64,000 nucleotides of DNA, taken from NCBI RefSeq assembly GCF_035917575.1, contig NZ_CP109090.1, forward strand, positions 6,014,001-6,078,000, read 5' to 3'. Below, one piece after another: positions 16,233 through 25,840 of the stretch. A model generated the notes under the pieces. That model saw only the letters and a program-made list of their open reading frames with translations. It was not told where the DNA came from and did no database searches. This DNA is from Streptomyces sp. NBC_01788. Its GTDB lineage: Bacteria; Actinomycetota; Actinomycetes; Streptomycetales; Streptomycetaceae. Position numbers and translations under genes: made by a program. The stretch's first letter is position 1; every line of letters starts with the position of its first letter.

Positions 16233-16294
16233 AGTCAAACATGGTCAACTGTCTTGGTCAATAGTCTTAGTCAAACGTCCATGTCACGGACTGT
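16233..16294. repeat. Array of (A/G)GTCAA half-sites with 13-bp period, candidate operator
   Basis: GGTCAA at 16243 and 16256 and AGTCAA at 16269 are spaced exactly 13 bp, each followed two bases later by GTC; a weaker TGTCAC follows at 16282 and an extra AGTCAA precedes at 16233. This lies between the divergent importer operon and its tetR gene, as expected for a binding site array. That the TetR protein binds it is inference. Confidence 0.55.
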
Positions 16295-16476
16295 TACCTG
16301 CTGGTACAAGCGATTGGTGCAGTGCCGAGGGCCGGAACGCGAGAGCGGCCATACCGGAGAACAGGGCTGAAGAGGCGGCCCGAAAGCGGATGGCCCGGCG
16401 ACGGACACCTCCGCCCCGGGCCGATACGGTCCGCGCAGTGGACGGACAAGAGGAACATCAGAAGGAACGAGGCATC

Positions 16477-17079
16477 GTGCGGGTTCCCACCACCGAGCGG
16501 CGGCTACAAATCATCGAAGCGGCTGTTGAGCTGATGCGGCGCAACGGCGTCGACCAGGTCACGCTGCGCGCCATCGCGCAACAGGCGGGTGCGCCGCTCG
16601 CCACGCTCCACTACTGCTTCCGCGACAAGGACGAGCTGATGCGCGCGGCGGCCGATCACTGGCTCGAACGCTTCGTCCACGACCCGGTCCCCGACGAGGT
16701 TCCGCTGGAGGGCGGTCTACGGGCGGTCATGGACCGGATCTCGGCCGCGTTCTGGACGCTGATCGAGACCACTCCGGCCGACCTGCGAGCCCAGATCGAA
16801 CTGGTCACCTGGGCCGTACGGGACGGAACGCACCCGGCGCTCGCCGAGTCGATGTACTCGCGCTACGAGGTGACGCTCGGCGACGTGTTCGCCCGGGCGC
16901 TGGACGCTGCGGGCCAGCGCTCCGAGGTCGACCCCCGGGTGTTGGCGCGCGGCTACATCGCCGCGGTGGACGGCGCGGTCCTCCAGCACATCTCGGAGCC
17001 CGCCTCTCCCCGCCCACGTGAGGTGTTCGACCTCATGGTGGAGGCGCTGCTGCTGCGGGCGGGCATCATCGAACGGTGA
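16477..17079 (+). CDS. TetR/AcrR-family transcriptional regulator
   Basis: 200-residue cytoplasmic regulator. The N-terminal helix-turn-helix is clear: RRLQIIEAAVELMRRNGVDQ, VTLRAIAQQAGAPLATLHYC and FRDKDELMRAA; the remaining 140 residues form the ligand-binding helical domain (BetI-like in general appearance). GTG 16477 is chosen because AAGGAACGAGG lies just upstream; a GTG at 16438 is in frame but has no SD. It is divergent from the TorT-type importer operon and is the obvious candidate repressor for it. The ligand would be the imported compound or its aldehyde. Confidence 0.8.
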   Translation: MRVPTTERRLQIIEAAVELMRRNGVDQVTLRAIAQQAGAPLATLHYCFRDKDELMRAAADHWLERFVHDPVPDEVPLEGGLRAVMDRISAAFWTLIETTPADLRAQIELVTWAVRDGTHPALAESMYSRYEVTLGDVFARALDAAGQRSEVDPRVLARGYIAAVDGAVLQHISEPASPRPREVFDLMVEALLLRAGIIER

Positions 17080-18043
17080 CGGTCCGGGTGGTGCGGACGG
17101 CTGGTCGGCCGTACCCGGCGACGGCCGGGAAGGCCGATCGCGGAGCGCGGTCGACGGCTACCGCAAGGCCGTGCGCCGGCAGCCGACACTGCCGGTGCGC
17201 GGGCCGTGGCGGCAACTCCACCACGTCGTGGACGTAGGCGTGCGCGGCGCCGGCGGCGATGTCCGATCCTGTGGCGGCTTGTGTCCGCGGTCGCTACTCG
17301 CTAGCTCATCAGCATCGGAACGGAAGCGACGCGGAGCTGGAAGAAGCGGTTGGAGAAGGACCTCGGTCCCACCTCCATCGAGGCCGACGTGATCGCCCCG
17401 TTGGAGGAGAGCGCCTCGGGCGGAGCCCTCGCGAGAGCACGGCTACCACGCCCTGCGTCATTTCCACGCCTCTCCCGGAAGAGACCAGGCGGCCCCGTGA
17501 CCTGCCGCGATGGGTGGTCGCGGGACGCTGACCCGGGGACCGGAGCGTCGGGCGGGCGATGAAGCACTGAGCGGGCGGCCGACCGAGCCCCGGCATCGAG
17601 CAACGACGGGTCGGCTCACCGTGGCATCTGACGACCTTGCTGAAGGTGCCGGCGGGCAGTCCCTCGCCGAGTTTCGCTCGGCGTCGCACGCAACGCCTTC
17701 CAACGCGCCGGGCTGTGTGCAGCCGACCGCACGCCTCACCGCAGCTCCGCAGACGGCCTGTGGCCGGCTGCCGAAACCACCGCACGCGTGGGAGCTAGGC
17801 AGCGTTGGGTCGCGCGCCACGCATGCCCGAGGCGGGCCCCTGTACATCCTCGGCCAGGAAGATCTCACCTTCCCCGAAGTCCGGCGCCCGGAAGGGGTTT
17901 GTCGCCGGAGGGGGCGATGCTGCAGTGGAACAGCCGGGTTGGTCTTCCAGGGCGGAGAACAGCGACGTCACATCGATGAGGGGCCTCCCTTTCGTCGCAG
18001 GTCCCTGAGGGGGCCTGGCGTGCCGTGGCCGGGCACAGTGGTC
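17080..18043. other. 964-bp region with no supportable gene
   Basis: All frames here give low-complexity, Arg/Pro-rich translations without recognisable domains, and base composition at codon positions is not consistently gene-like. It may hold decayed genes. It separates the TorT-type cluster from the rpoA/Tudor pair and could mark an insertion or deletion boundary. Confidence 0.5.
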
Positions 18044-18265
18044 CTACAGCTTGGTCATCTTGGCGTACGGGCTCAGGATCCGCATTTGCGCCGAGCCGAA
18101 ATCCACGAGCGCCGCGATTCCGTCCTCGATGCCGATCACCCGGCCGAGGCCGTACACGTCGTGCGTGACCTGGTCGCCCACGGCGAAGTGCTTGGGAGGC
18201 GGCGCGACCGGGGCCTTGAAGGGGCTGGTGGGCAAATGACGCTTCGGTGCAGCAGGCTTTGTCAT
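18044..18265 (-). CDS. Small stand-alone Tudor/CarD-like domain protein, PcrA/UvrD C-terminal type
   Basis: 73-residue basic protein: a lysine/proline-rich N-terminal tail (first 24 residues) followed by one small beta-barrel domain reading FAVGDQVTHDVYGLGRVIGI and then ALVDFGSAQMRILSP. This resembles the C-terminal Tudor-like domain of PcrA/UvrD helicases (GDRV-HDKYGLG...DFGS...RYAPV-KL) and, more distantly, the RNA-polymerase-interacting domain of CarD/TRCF. Both known domains contact RNA polymerase. Similar small proteins occur, from memory, widely in Streptomyces without assigned function. ATG 18265 has a close purine run (GGGGGCG). It is divergent from rpoA at 18483. RNAP binding is inferred from the fold only. 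Confidence 0.65.
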   Translation of the reverse strand: MTKPAAPKRHLPTSPFKAPVAPPPKHFAVGDQVTHDVYGLGRVIGIEDGIAALVDFGSAQMRILSPYAKMTKL

Positions 18266-18387
18266 CGCCCCCAGTATGCACCTACGAACCGCGCTGGTGG
18301 CCGACACCCTGCGGTAGGAGGAGCTGATCATCGCCCTCCACTCCGCGAGAGCTGAGCCCGCCGACCGGTCGGCAGACGGGCGGGGTC

Positions 18388-18421
18388 GGGCGGTTCGGCC
18401 TCGCAGGCGGCCGAACCGCCC
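18388..18421. terminator. Hairpin upstream of rpoA copy
   Basis: 13-bp perfect stem GGGCGGTTCGGCC / GGCCGAACCGCCC, 8-nt loop, ending 61 nt before the rpoA start. It has terminator shape but no gene ends just before it on the plus strand, so it may insulate rpoA, act in the leader, or be a leftover of a rearrangement. Confidence 0.5.
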
Positions 18422-18482
18422 GTATCCTTCGTGGTGTCTACGGCGTCACATGGCGGGCGCCAAACACTGGAGGCAATACCCC

Positions 18483-19499
18483 GTGCTGATCGCTCAGCGT
18501 CCCTCGTTGACCGAAGAGGTCGTCGACGAGTTCCGGTCCCGGTTCGTGATCGAGCCGCTGGAGCCGGGCTTCGGCTACACCCTCGGCAACTCCCTTCGCC
18601 GTACCCTCCTGTCGTCGATTCCCGGTGCCGCTGTCACCAGCATCCGCATCGACGGTGTCCTGCACGAGTTCACCACCGTGCCGGGCGTCAAGGAGGACGT
18701 CACCGACCTCATCCTCAACATCAAGCAGCTGGTCGTCTCCTCGGAGCACGACGAGCCGGTCGTGATGTACCTGCGCAAGCAGGGCCCGGGTCTGGTCACC
18801 GCCGCCGACATCGCGCCGCCGGCCGGTGTCGAGGTGCACAACCCGGACCTCGTCCTCGCCACGCTCAACGGCAAGGGCAAGCTGGAGATGGAGCTGACCG
18901 TCGAGCGCGGTCGCGGTTACGTCTCCGCCGTGCAGAACAAGCAGGTCGGTCAGGAGATCGGCCGTATCCCGGTCGACTCGATCTACTCGCCGGTGCTCAA
19001 GGTCACGTACAAGGTCGAGGCCACGCGTGTCGAGCAGCGTACCGACTTCGACAAGCTGATCGTCGACGTCGAGACCAAGCAGGCCATGCGTCCGCGTGAC
19101 GCCATGGCGTCCGCCGGTAAGACCTTGGTGGAGCTGTTCGGTCTGGCCCGCGAGCTCAACATCGACGCCGAGGGCATCGACATGGGTCCGTCCCCGACGG
19201 ACGCCGCCCTGGCCGCCGACCTGGCGCTGCCGATCGAGGAGCTGGAGCTCACGGTCCGCTCCTACAACTGCCTCAAGCGTGAGGGCGTCCACTCCGTGGG
19301 CGAGCTCCTGGCGCGTTCCGAGGCGGACCTGCTGGACATCCGCAACTTCGGTGCGAAGTCCATCGACGAGGTCAAGGCGAAGCTGGCCGGCATGGGCCTG
19401 GCCCTGAAGGACAGCCCGCCCGGATTCGACCCGACCGCCGCCGCCTTCGACGCGGACGACAACGGGAACACGGGTTTCGTGGAGCCCGAGCAGTACTGA
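18483..19499 (+). CDS. rpoA: DNA-directed RNA polymerase alpha subunit, apparently an extra copy
   Basis: 338-residue alpha subunit, full length. The N-terminal domain carries the dimer and beta/beta'-contact regions ([37 protein letters not shown]). The C-terminal domain keeps the DNA/activator residues: [16 protein letters not shown] includes the equivalents of E. coli R265, N268 and C269, and NFGAKSIDE the G296/K298/S299 positions. From memory it is nearly identical to streptomycete RpoA apart from the far C-terminal tail. Codons include many CGT/GGT, as in highly expressed genes. Normally rpoA lies between rpsD and rplQ; no ribosomal gene occurs anywhere in this window, so this is a relocated or second copy. 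GTG 18483 has GGAGG 9 nt upstream; a strong terminator follows. Confidence 0.95.
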   Translation: MLIAQRPSLTEEVVDEFRSRFVIEPLEPGFGYTLGNSLRRTLLSSIPGAAVTSIRIDGVLHEFTTVPGVKEDVTDLILNIKQLVVSSEHDEPVVMYLRKQGPGLVTAADIAPPAGVEVHNPDLVLATLNGKGKLEMELTVERGRGYVSAVQNKQVGQEIGRIPVDSIYSPVLKVTYKVEATRVEQRTDFDKLIVDVETKQAMRPRDAMASAGKTLVELFGLARELNIDAEGIDMGPSPTDAALAADLALPIEELELTVRSYNCLKREGVHSVGELLARSEADLLDIRNFGAKSIDEVKAKLAGMGLALKDSPPGFDPTAAAFDADDNGNTGFVEPEQY

Positions 19500-19510
19500 A
19501 CGCCGCGCCA

Positions 19511-19550
19511 GGCCTGCGGGGAGCCGGCCACGGCCGGCTCCCCGCAGGCC
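19511..19550 (+). terminator. rpoA terminator
   Basis: 19-bp perfect inverted repeat GGCCTGCGGGGAGCCGGCC separated by AC, 11 nt after the rpoA stop. Confidence 0.9.
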
Positions 19551-19688
19551 CCCCGGCGGAGAAGCGGTGCACCACACCACGCGGACCCCTCCGGTGCCGC
19601 GGCCATCCCGGACTCACTCCTTCGCGACTCGACGCCGGTTCGGAAAACCGCTCGACCGGCCGAGTCGGAGTCGTCATGATCCGCACTC

Positions 19689-20402
19689 GTGACGACTCCG
19701 AAGCAACTCCCGGTCAGCGTCGGCGCCCGCAACAACGCTGAGTGGTGCGCAGCGATGAGCCGATCGCACGGCTTGGCCGGCGAGTTCGGGGCACAGGCTT
19801 GGGCCGCCCCGTCCCGCACACCGCTCTACTACCCTGACGCGGTGACGCTGGTGCCGGGAGCCGACCGGACCGCGCTGGCGGCCCGGATAGACACCACCGC
19901 ACCCGGCGCCAGCGTGAAGGACAGTTTCGCCGACCTCGACCTGACGGGGATCGGTTTCCAGGTGTTGTTCGAGGCGCAGTGGATCCACCACCCGGCAAGT
20001 CCGCCCGCTCCCGCGTCGGACCTCGCCTGGGCCGTGGCGGACGCCCCGGACAGGCTGCGCGCCTGGGCGCTCGCCTGGGACGACGGGGACGGCAACACGG
20101 ACCTCTTCCAGCCCGGACTGCTCGAAGACCCCACCACTTTCGTGCTCACCGGACACTCCACCGATGGCCAAGTGGTCGCCGGCGCAGTGGCGAGCCACAG
20201 CCACCACGTGGTCGGGATCTCCAATCTATTCGCGCTGGACGGCGGCCCCGACGCGGCCTGGCCGGTGGTACTGGACGCCGTACACAGCCTGTTCCCCACC
20301 TTGCCGGTGGTCGGCTACGAGCAGGGTGACGACCTGGCGGCAGCCATCCGCCACGGCTTCGAGCCGGTCGGTCCACTGCGGATCTGGCTGCACGGCCGGT
20401 AA
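19689..20402 (+). CDS. GNAT-like hypothetical protein
   Basis: 237 residues, cytoplasmic. The first 110 residues look like a divergent acyltransferase N-terminal half (RNNAEWCAAMSRSHGL, LYYPDAVTLVPG), and the C-terminal part TFVLTGHSTDGQVVAGAVAS, VVGISNLFAL and HGFEPVGPLRIWLHGR resembles the last strands of a GNAT fold (FEPVGPLRIW as the FxxxG ending). The acetyl-CoA loop (R/QxxGxG/A) is not obvious, so activity is uncertain. GTG 19689 lacks a good SD; ATG 19755 is an alternative. The gene lies between the rpoA copy and a transposase remnant. Similar single genes occur in Streptomyces; substrate unknown. Confidence 0.6.
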   Translation: MTTPKQLPVSVGARNNAEWCAAMSRSHGLAGEFGAQAWAAPSRTPLYYPDAVTLVPGADRTALAARIDTTAPGASVKDSFADLDLTGIGFQVLFEAQWIHHPASPPAPASDLAWAVADAPDRLRAWALAWDDGDGNTDLFQPGLLEDPTTFVLTGHSTDGQVVAGAVASHSHHVVGISNLFALDGGPDAAWPVVLDAVHSLFPTLPVVGYEQGDDLAAAIRHGFEPVGPLRIWLHGR

Positions 20403-20446
20403 CTGGACCGCTCCAGGGCCACCCGGCCCGGGAACTGCCACGCCCA

Positions 20447-20530
20447 GTGAACAACGCCGCCCAGCGAAAGATCCGCGCCCGCGTCGAGCACGTACTGGGC
20501 CGGATGCGGTGCCGCCGCACCCCTCCAGGC
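20447..20530 (+). pseudogene. IS5-family transposase C-terminal remnant
   Basis: A short plus-strand stretch encodes NNAAQRKIRARVEHVLGRMR, which matches the conserved segment following the last acidic residue in IS5/IS112-type DDE transposases (typical form: H-K-x-x-RKVRARVEH-x-x-ARMK). Nothing of the remaining transposase is present on either side. It records an old insertion-sequence event between the GNAT-like gene and murA. Confidence 0.6.
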
Positions 20531-20547
20531 CCGCAGCAACGCGGGCC
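20528..20547 (-). terminator. Hairpin downstream of the HTH-MurA gene
   Basis: GGCCCGC (20528-20534) pairs with GCGGGCC (20541-20547) over a 6-nt loop, about 27 nt after the murA stop on the minus strand. Confidence 0.5.
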
Positions 20548-20573
20548 GGACAGGGTGCGGCGGCAGCCGTCGG

Positions 20574-22103
20574 TCAGATGTCCCGGAACGTCTCGATCTG
20601 CGCCCCGATCGAGTTCAGTCGCTCCGCCAGGTCCTCGTAGCCGCGGTTGATGACGTAGACGTTGCGCAGGACCGACGTGCCCTCCGCGGCCATCATGGCC
20701 AGGAGGACGACCACGGCGGGGCGCAGGGCCGGTGGGCACATCATCTCGGCTGCGCGCCAGCGGGTGGGGCCTTCGACCAGGACCCGGTGGGGGTCGAGGA
20801 GTTGCAGGCGGCCGCCCAGGCGGTTCAGGTCCGTCAGGTAGATCGCGCGGTTGTCGTAGACCCAGTCGTGGATCAGTGTCTTGCCCTGCGCGGCGGCCGC
20901 GATCGCCGCGAAGAACGGGACGTTGTCGATGTTCAGGCCCGGGAACGGCATCGGGTGGATCTTGTCGATCGGCGCCTCCAGCTTGGAGGGCCGTACGGTG
21001 AGGTCCACCAGCCGGGTGCGGCCGTTGTCGGCGAAGTACTCGGGCGTGCGGTCGTGGTCCAGGCCCATCTCCTCCAGGACCGCGAGCTCGATCTCCAGGA
21101 ACTCGATCGGCACCCGGCGCACCGTCAGCTCCGACTCGGTGACCACGGCGGCCGCCACCAGGCTCATCGCCTCCACCGGGTCCTCGGAGGGCGAGTAGTC
21201 GACGTCGACGTCGATCTCCGGCACACCGTGCACGGTGAGCGTCGTCGTGCCGATGCCCTCGACCCTGACGCCGACCACCTCCAGGAAGAAGCACAGGTCC
21301 TGGACCATGTAGTTGGAGGAGGCGTTGCGGATGACCGTCACGCCGTTGTGGCGGGCCGCCGCCAGCAGCGCGTTCTCGGTCACGGTGTCGCCGCGCTCGG
21401 TCAGCACGATCGGGCGGTCCGGGCGGACGGCGTGGTCCACCACGGCGTGGTACTGGCCCTCGGTCGCGGTGATGTCCAGACCGAACCGGCGCAGCGCGAT
21501 CATGTGCGGCTCGATGGTCCGCGTACCGAGGTCGCAACCGCCCGCGTAGGGCAGCTTGAACTGGTCCACCCGGTGCAGCAGCGGCCCGAGGAACATGATG
21601 ATGGACCGCGTGCGGCGGGCGGCCTCGGCGTCGATGGCGTCCAGGTCGAGGTCGGCCGTCGGCACGATCTCCAGGTCGGTGCCGTCGTTGATCCAGCGGG
21701 TGCGCACGCCGATGGAGTTCAGCACCTCCAGCAGGCGGTACACCTCCTCGATCCTGGCGACCCGGCGCAGCACCGTGCGCCCCTTGTTGAGCAGCGAGGC
21801 GCACAGCAGCGCCACGCACGCGTTCTTGCTCGTCTTCACGTCGATCGCGCCGGAGAGCCGGCGGCCGCCCACCACCCGAAGGTGCATGGGGCCCGCGTAG
21901 CCCAGCGAGACGATCTCGCTGTCCAGGGCTTCACCGATGCGGGCGATCATCTCAAGGCTGATGTTCTGGTTGCCCCGCTCGACGCGATTGACGGCGCTCT
22001 GACTGGTGCCGAGTGCCTCGGCCAGCTGTGCCTGCGTCCAGCCCCGGTGCTGTCGGGCGTCACGGATGAGCTTGCCGATGCGTACGAGGTAGTCGTCTGC
22101 CAT
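20574..22103 (-). CDS. murA: XRE-type HTH fused to UDP-N-acetylglucosamine 1-carboxyvinyltransferase (MurA-like)
   Basis: 509-residue fusion. Residues 1-70 are a Cro/CI-type helix-turn-helix (IGKLIRDARQHRGWTQAQLA, LGTSQSAVNRVERGNQNIS); residues 72-509 are an EPT-family MurA domain (LRVVGGRRLSGAIDVKTSKN, and the loop YAGGCDLGTRTIEPH in which the cysteine corresponds to the phosphoenolpyruvate/fosfomycin-reactive Cys115). MurA catalyses the first committed step of peptidoglycan precursor synthesis. The fused architecture is conserved in streptomycetes (SCO5998, from memory) and may represent a second MurA or a DNA-binding sensor. A palindrome ATCTC-N6-GAGAT lies 13 bp upstream of the start. It is divergent from acnA. 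Confidence 0.85.
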   Translation of the reverse strand: MADDYLVRIGKLIRDARQHRGWTQAQLAEALGTSQSAVNRVERGNQNISLEMIARIGEALDSEIVSLGYAGPMHLRVVGGRRLSGAIDVKTSKNACVALLCASLLNKGRTVLRRVARIEEVYRLLEVLNSIGVRTRWINDGTDLEIVPTADLDLDAIDAEAARRTRSIIMFLGPLLHRVDQFKLPYAGGCDLGTRTIEPHMIALRRFGLDITATEGQYHAVVDHAVRPDRPIVLTERGDTVTENALLAAARHNGVTVIRNASSNYMVQDLCFFLEVVGVRVEGIGTTTLTVHGVPEIDVDVDYSPSEDPVEAMSLVAAAVVTESELTVRRVPIEFLEIELAVLEEMGLDHDRTPEYFADNGRTRLVDLTVRPSKLEAPIDKIHPMPFPGLNIDNVPFFAAIAAAAQGKTLIHDWVYDNRAIYLTDLNRLGGRLQLLDPHRVLVEGPTRWRAAEMMCPPALRPAVVVLLAMMAAEGTSVLRNVYVINRGYEDLAERLNSIGAQIETFRDI

Positions 22104-22113
22104 GAGGTTGAGG

Positions 22114-22132
22114 TTATCTCAGATATGAGATG
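22114..22132 (-). promoter_or_regulatory. Operator-like palindrome upstream of HTH-MurA
   Basis: TTATCTC-AGATAT-GAGAT: ATCTC (22116-22120) and GAGAT (22127-22131) separated by 6 bp, ending 13 bp before the start codon. The same half-sites and spacing recur before acnA. Confidence 0.55.
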
Positions 22133-22329
22133 GCGCTTCCTGGGGGGTCCATTCGAGTGATGAGCCGTCAGTGGCGCCCGGACCGACGGGTTCGAGCCTG
22201 TCGGAGAGGTCCGGGTGTGGCAGGTATGCCGGGTGTGCCTCTCGGGTGCAGCCCTCGGATGTGTCCCTGGCGTGCGTCCATCGGCTGCACGCAGCGGCGC
22301 CCATTGGTGGCGTGCGACGTCCGGCGTGC

Positions 22330-22381
22330 GGCGTGCCCGCGCCTCTGTGCTGCGCGGCGTGCCCGCGCCTCTGTGCTGCGC
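22330..22381. repeat. Two perfect 26-bp tandem repeats
   Basis: Unit GGCGTGCCCGCGCC followed by TCTGTGCTGCGC at 22330 and again at 22356; degenerate copies continue to the right. Confidence 0.85.
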
Positions 22382-22536
22382 GGCGTGTCGGCGTGATGCG
22401 CGGCGTTCCCGCACCGCGCGCGGCGCTCCCGCGCGGTCCGCGGCGCGCCCGTGCGGTGCGCGACGCCCCGCGTATCCCGCCCCGCCCCCCTCTCCGCCCG
22501 GTCCGCGCATGACCATCCGGCCCCCATGTACTAGAG

Positions 22537-22555
22537 TTATCTCGACATCGAGATA
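22537..22555 (+). promoter_or_regulatory. Operator-like palindrome upstream of acnA
   Basis: TATCTCGA-CA-TCGAGATA, an 8-bp perfect inverted repeat (22538-22555), containing ATCTC-N6-GAGAT as found before the HTH-MurA gene. Confidence 0.6.
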
Positions 22556-22586
22556 TCTGCCGGGGTGCACCACAGCCGCCACTTGG

Positions 22587-22605
22587 TAAGGGTGACCTAA
22601 CTTAG
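22587..22605 (+). promoter_or_regulatory. Candidate iron box (DmdR/IdeR type) in the acnA leader
   Basis: Read on the minus strand, CTAAGTTAGGTCACCCTTA matches the DtxR/IdeR-type consensus TTAGGTTAGGCTAACCTAA at 13 of 19 positions by eye. It lies about 80 bp before the acnA start. Iron control of an Fe-S enzyme is plausible, but the match is only moderate. Confidence 0.35.
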
Positions 22606-22668
22606 CCGTACCTTACTGGATCGGCCGAGTCGCCGTGGCGGCAGGATCGTGGTGGTAGGCGCACATGA

Positions 22669-25401
<2,733 letters not shown>

Positions 25402-25420
25402 CGGATCCCGCAAGGCAGTT

Positions 25421-25452
25421 GGGCCGCATCCCCGGTAACGGGGGTGCGGCCC
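25421..25452 (+). terminator. acnA terminator
   Basis: 13-bp stem GGGCCGCATCCCC / GGGGGTGCGGCCC (one G-T pair), 6-nt loop, followed by a pyrimidine-rich stretch. Confidence 0.9.
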
Positions 25453-25840
25453 TCCCTCTTTCTCCCCAGGCGTTTACAGCCGCCGCCGTCCACGCTAGCT
25501 TTCACTGACAAGCGAGGTGGGAGCGCTCCCATGACAGCGGACCGGAACCCGTCGTCCCTGGGGGTATCCCACCTCGCCCCCGGTGCGGCCGGCTTGTGCG
25601 ACACCGTGGTGCGACAACGTTGTCGTATTGGTCTGTACATGACTTTACTGGGGGACCATGCCCGCCGACAACGATGTCAGCACGGCCGACGCCGAGACTC
25701 CGCCCGCGTGAGCACGGCGTCGGCACCGAGCGCGCCCGCGCGCCCGAACGCGGTCTTCCGTGATACCACCGGCGCACGCTACTGTCCCCGAGGCTTGTGC
25801 GACCCGTGGTGCGCGACCCGTCCGAAGGAGGGGCCGCGTC
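25453..25840. other. Upstream region of the first GH92 gene
   Basis: 388 bp with two LacI-type operators (25612-25625 and 25667-25678). A 17-codon ORF (25658-25711, ATG with GGGGGACC upstream) spans the second operator. Near-identical segments starting GGCTTGTGCGAC (25591 and 25792) continue with CCGTGGTGCG. No full gene is seen. Confidence 0.5.
25612..25678 (+). promoter_or_regulatory. LacI-type operators upstream of GH92 gene 1
   Basis: CGACAACGTTGTCG (25612-25625) is a perfect 14-bp palindrome with central CG; GACAACGATGTC (25667-25678) is a one-mismatch second copy 55 bp downstream. The core GACAACGTTGTC is also present at 33027-33038 before the second GH92 gene. Confidence 0.65.

Larger units (their letters stand above)
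15918..16476. other. Divergent control region between the TorT-type operon and tetR
   Basis: 559 bp without a supportable gene. It contains two short tandem arrays (16023-16058 and 16233-16294). The minus-strand face of the second array presents several TTGAC-type -35 elements directed toward the binding-protein gene. No confident -10 was found. Confidence 0.5.

Noticed and set aside
17510..18355. 281-codon plus-strand frame in the gene desert
   Set aside because: No domain or SD, Arg/Pro-rich; overlaps the supported Tudor-like gene on the other strand.
20574..22103. Frameshift joining an HTH gene and murA
   Set aside because: The fusion is a single continuous frame and the same architecture is known in other streptomycetes.
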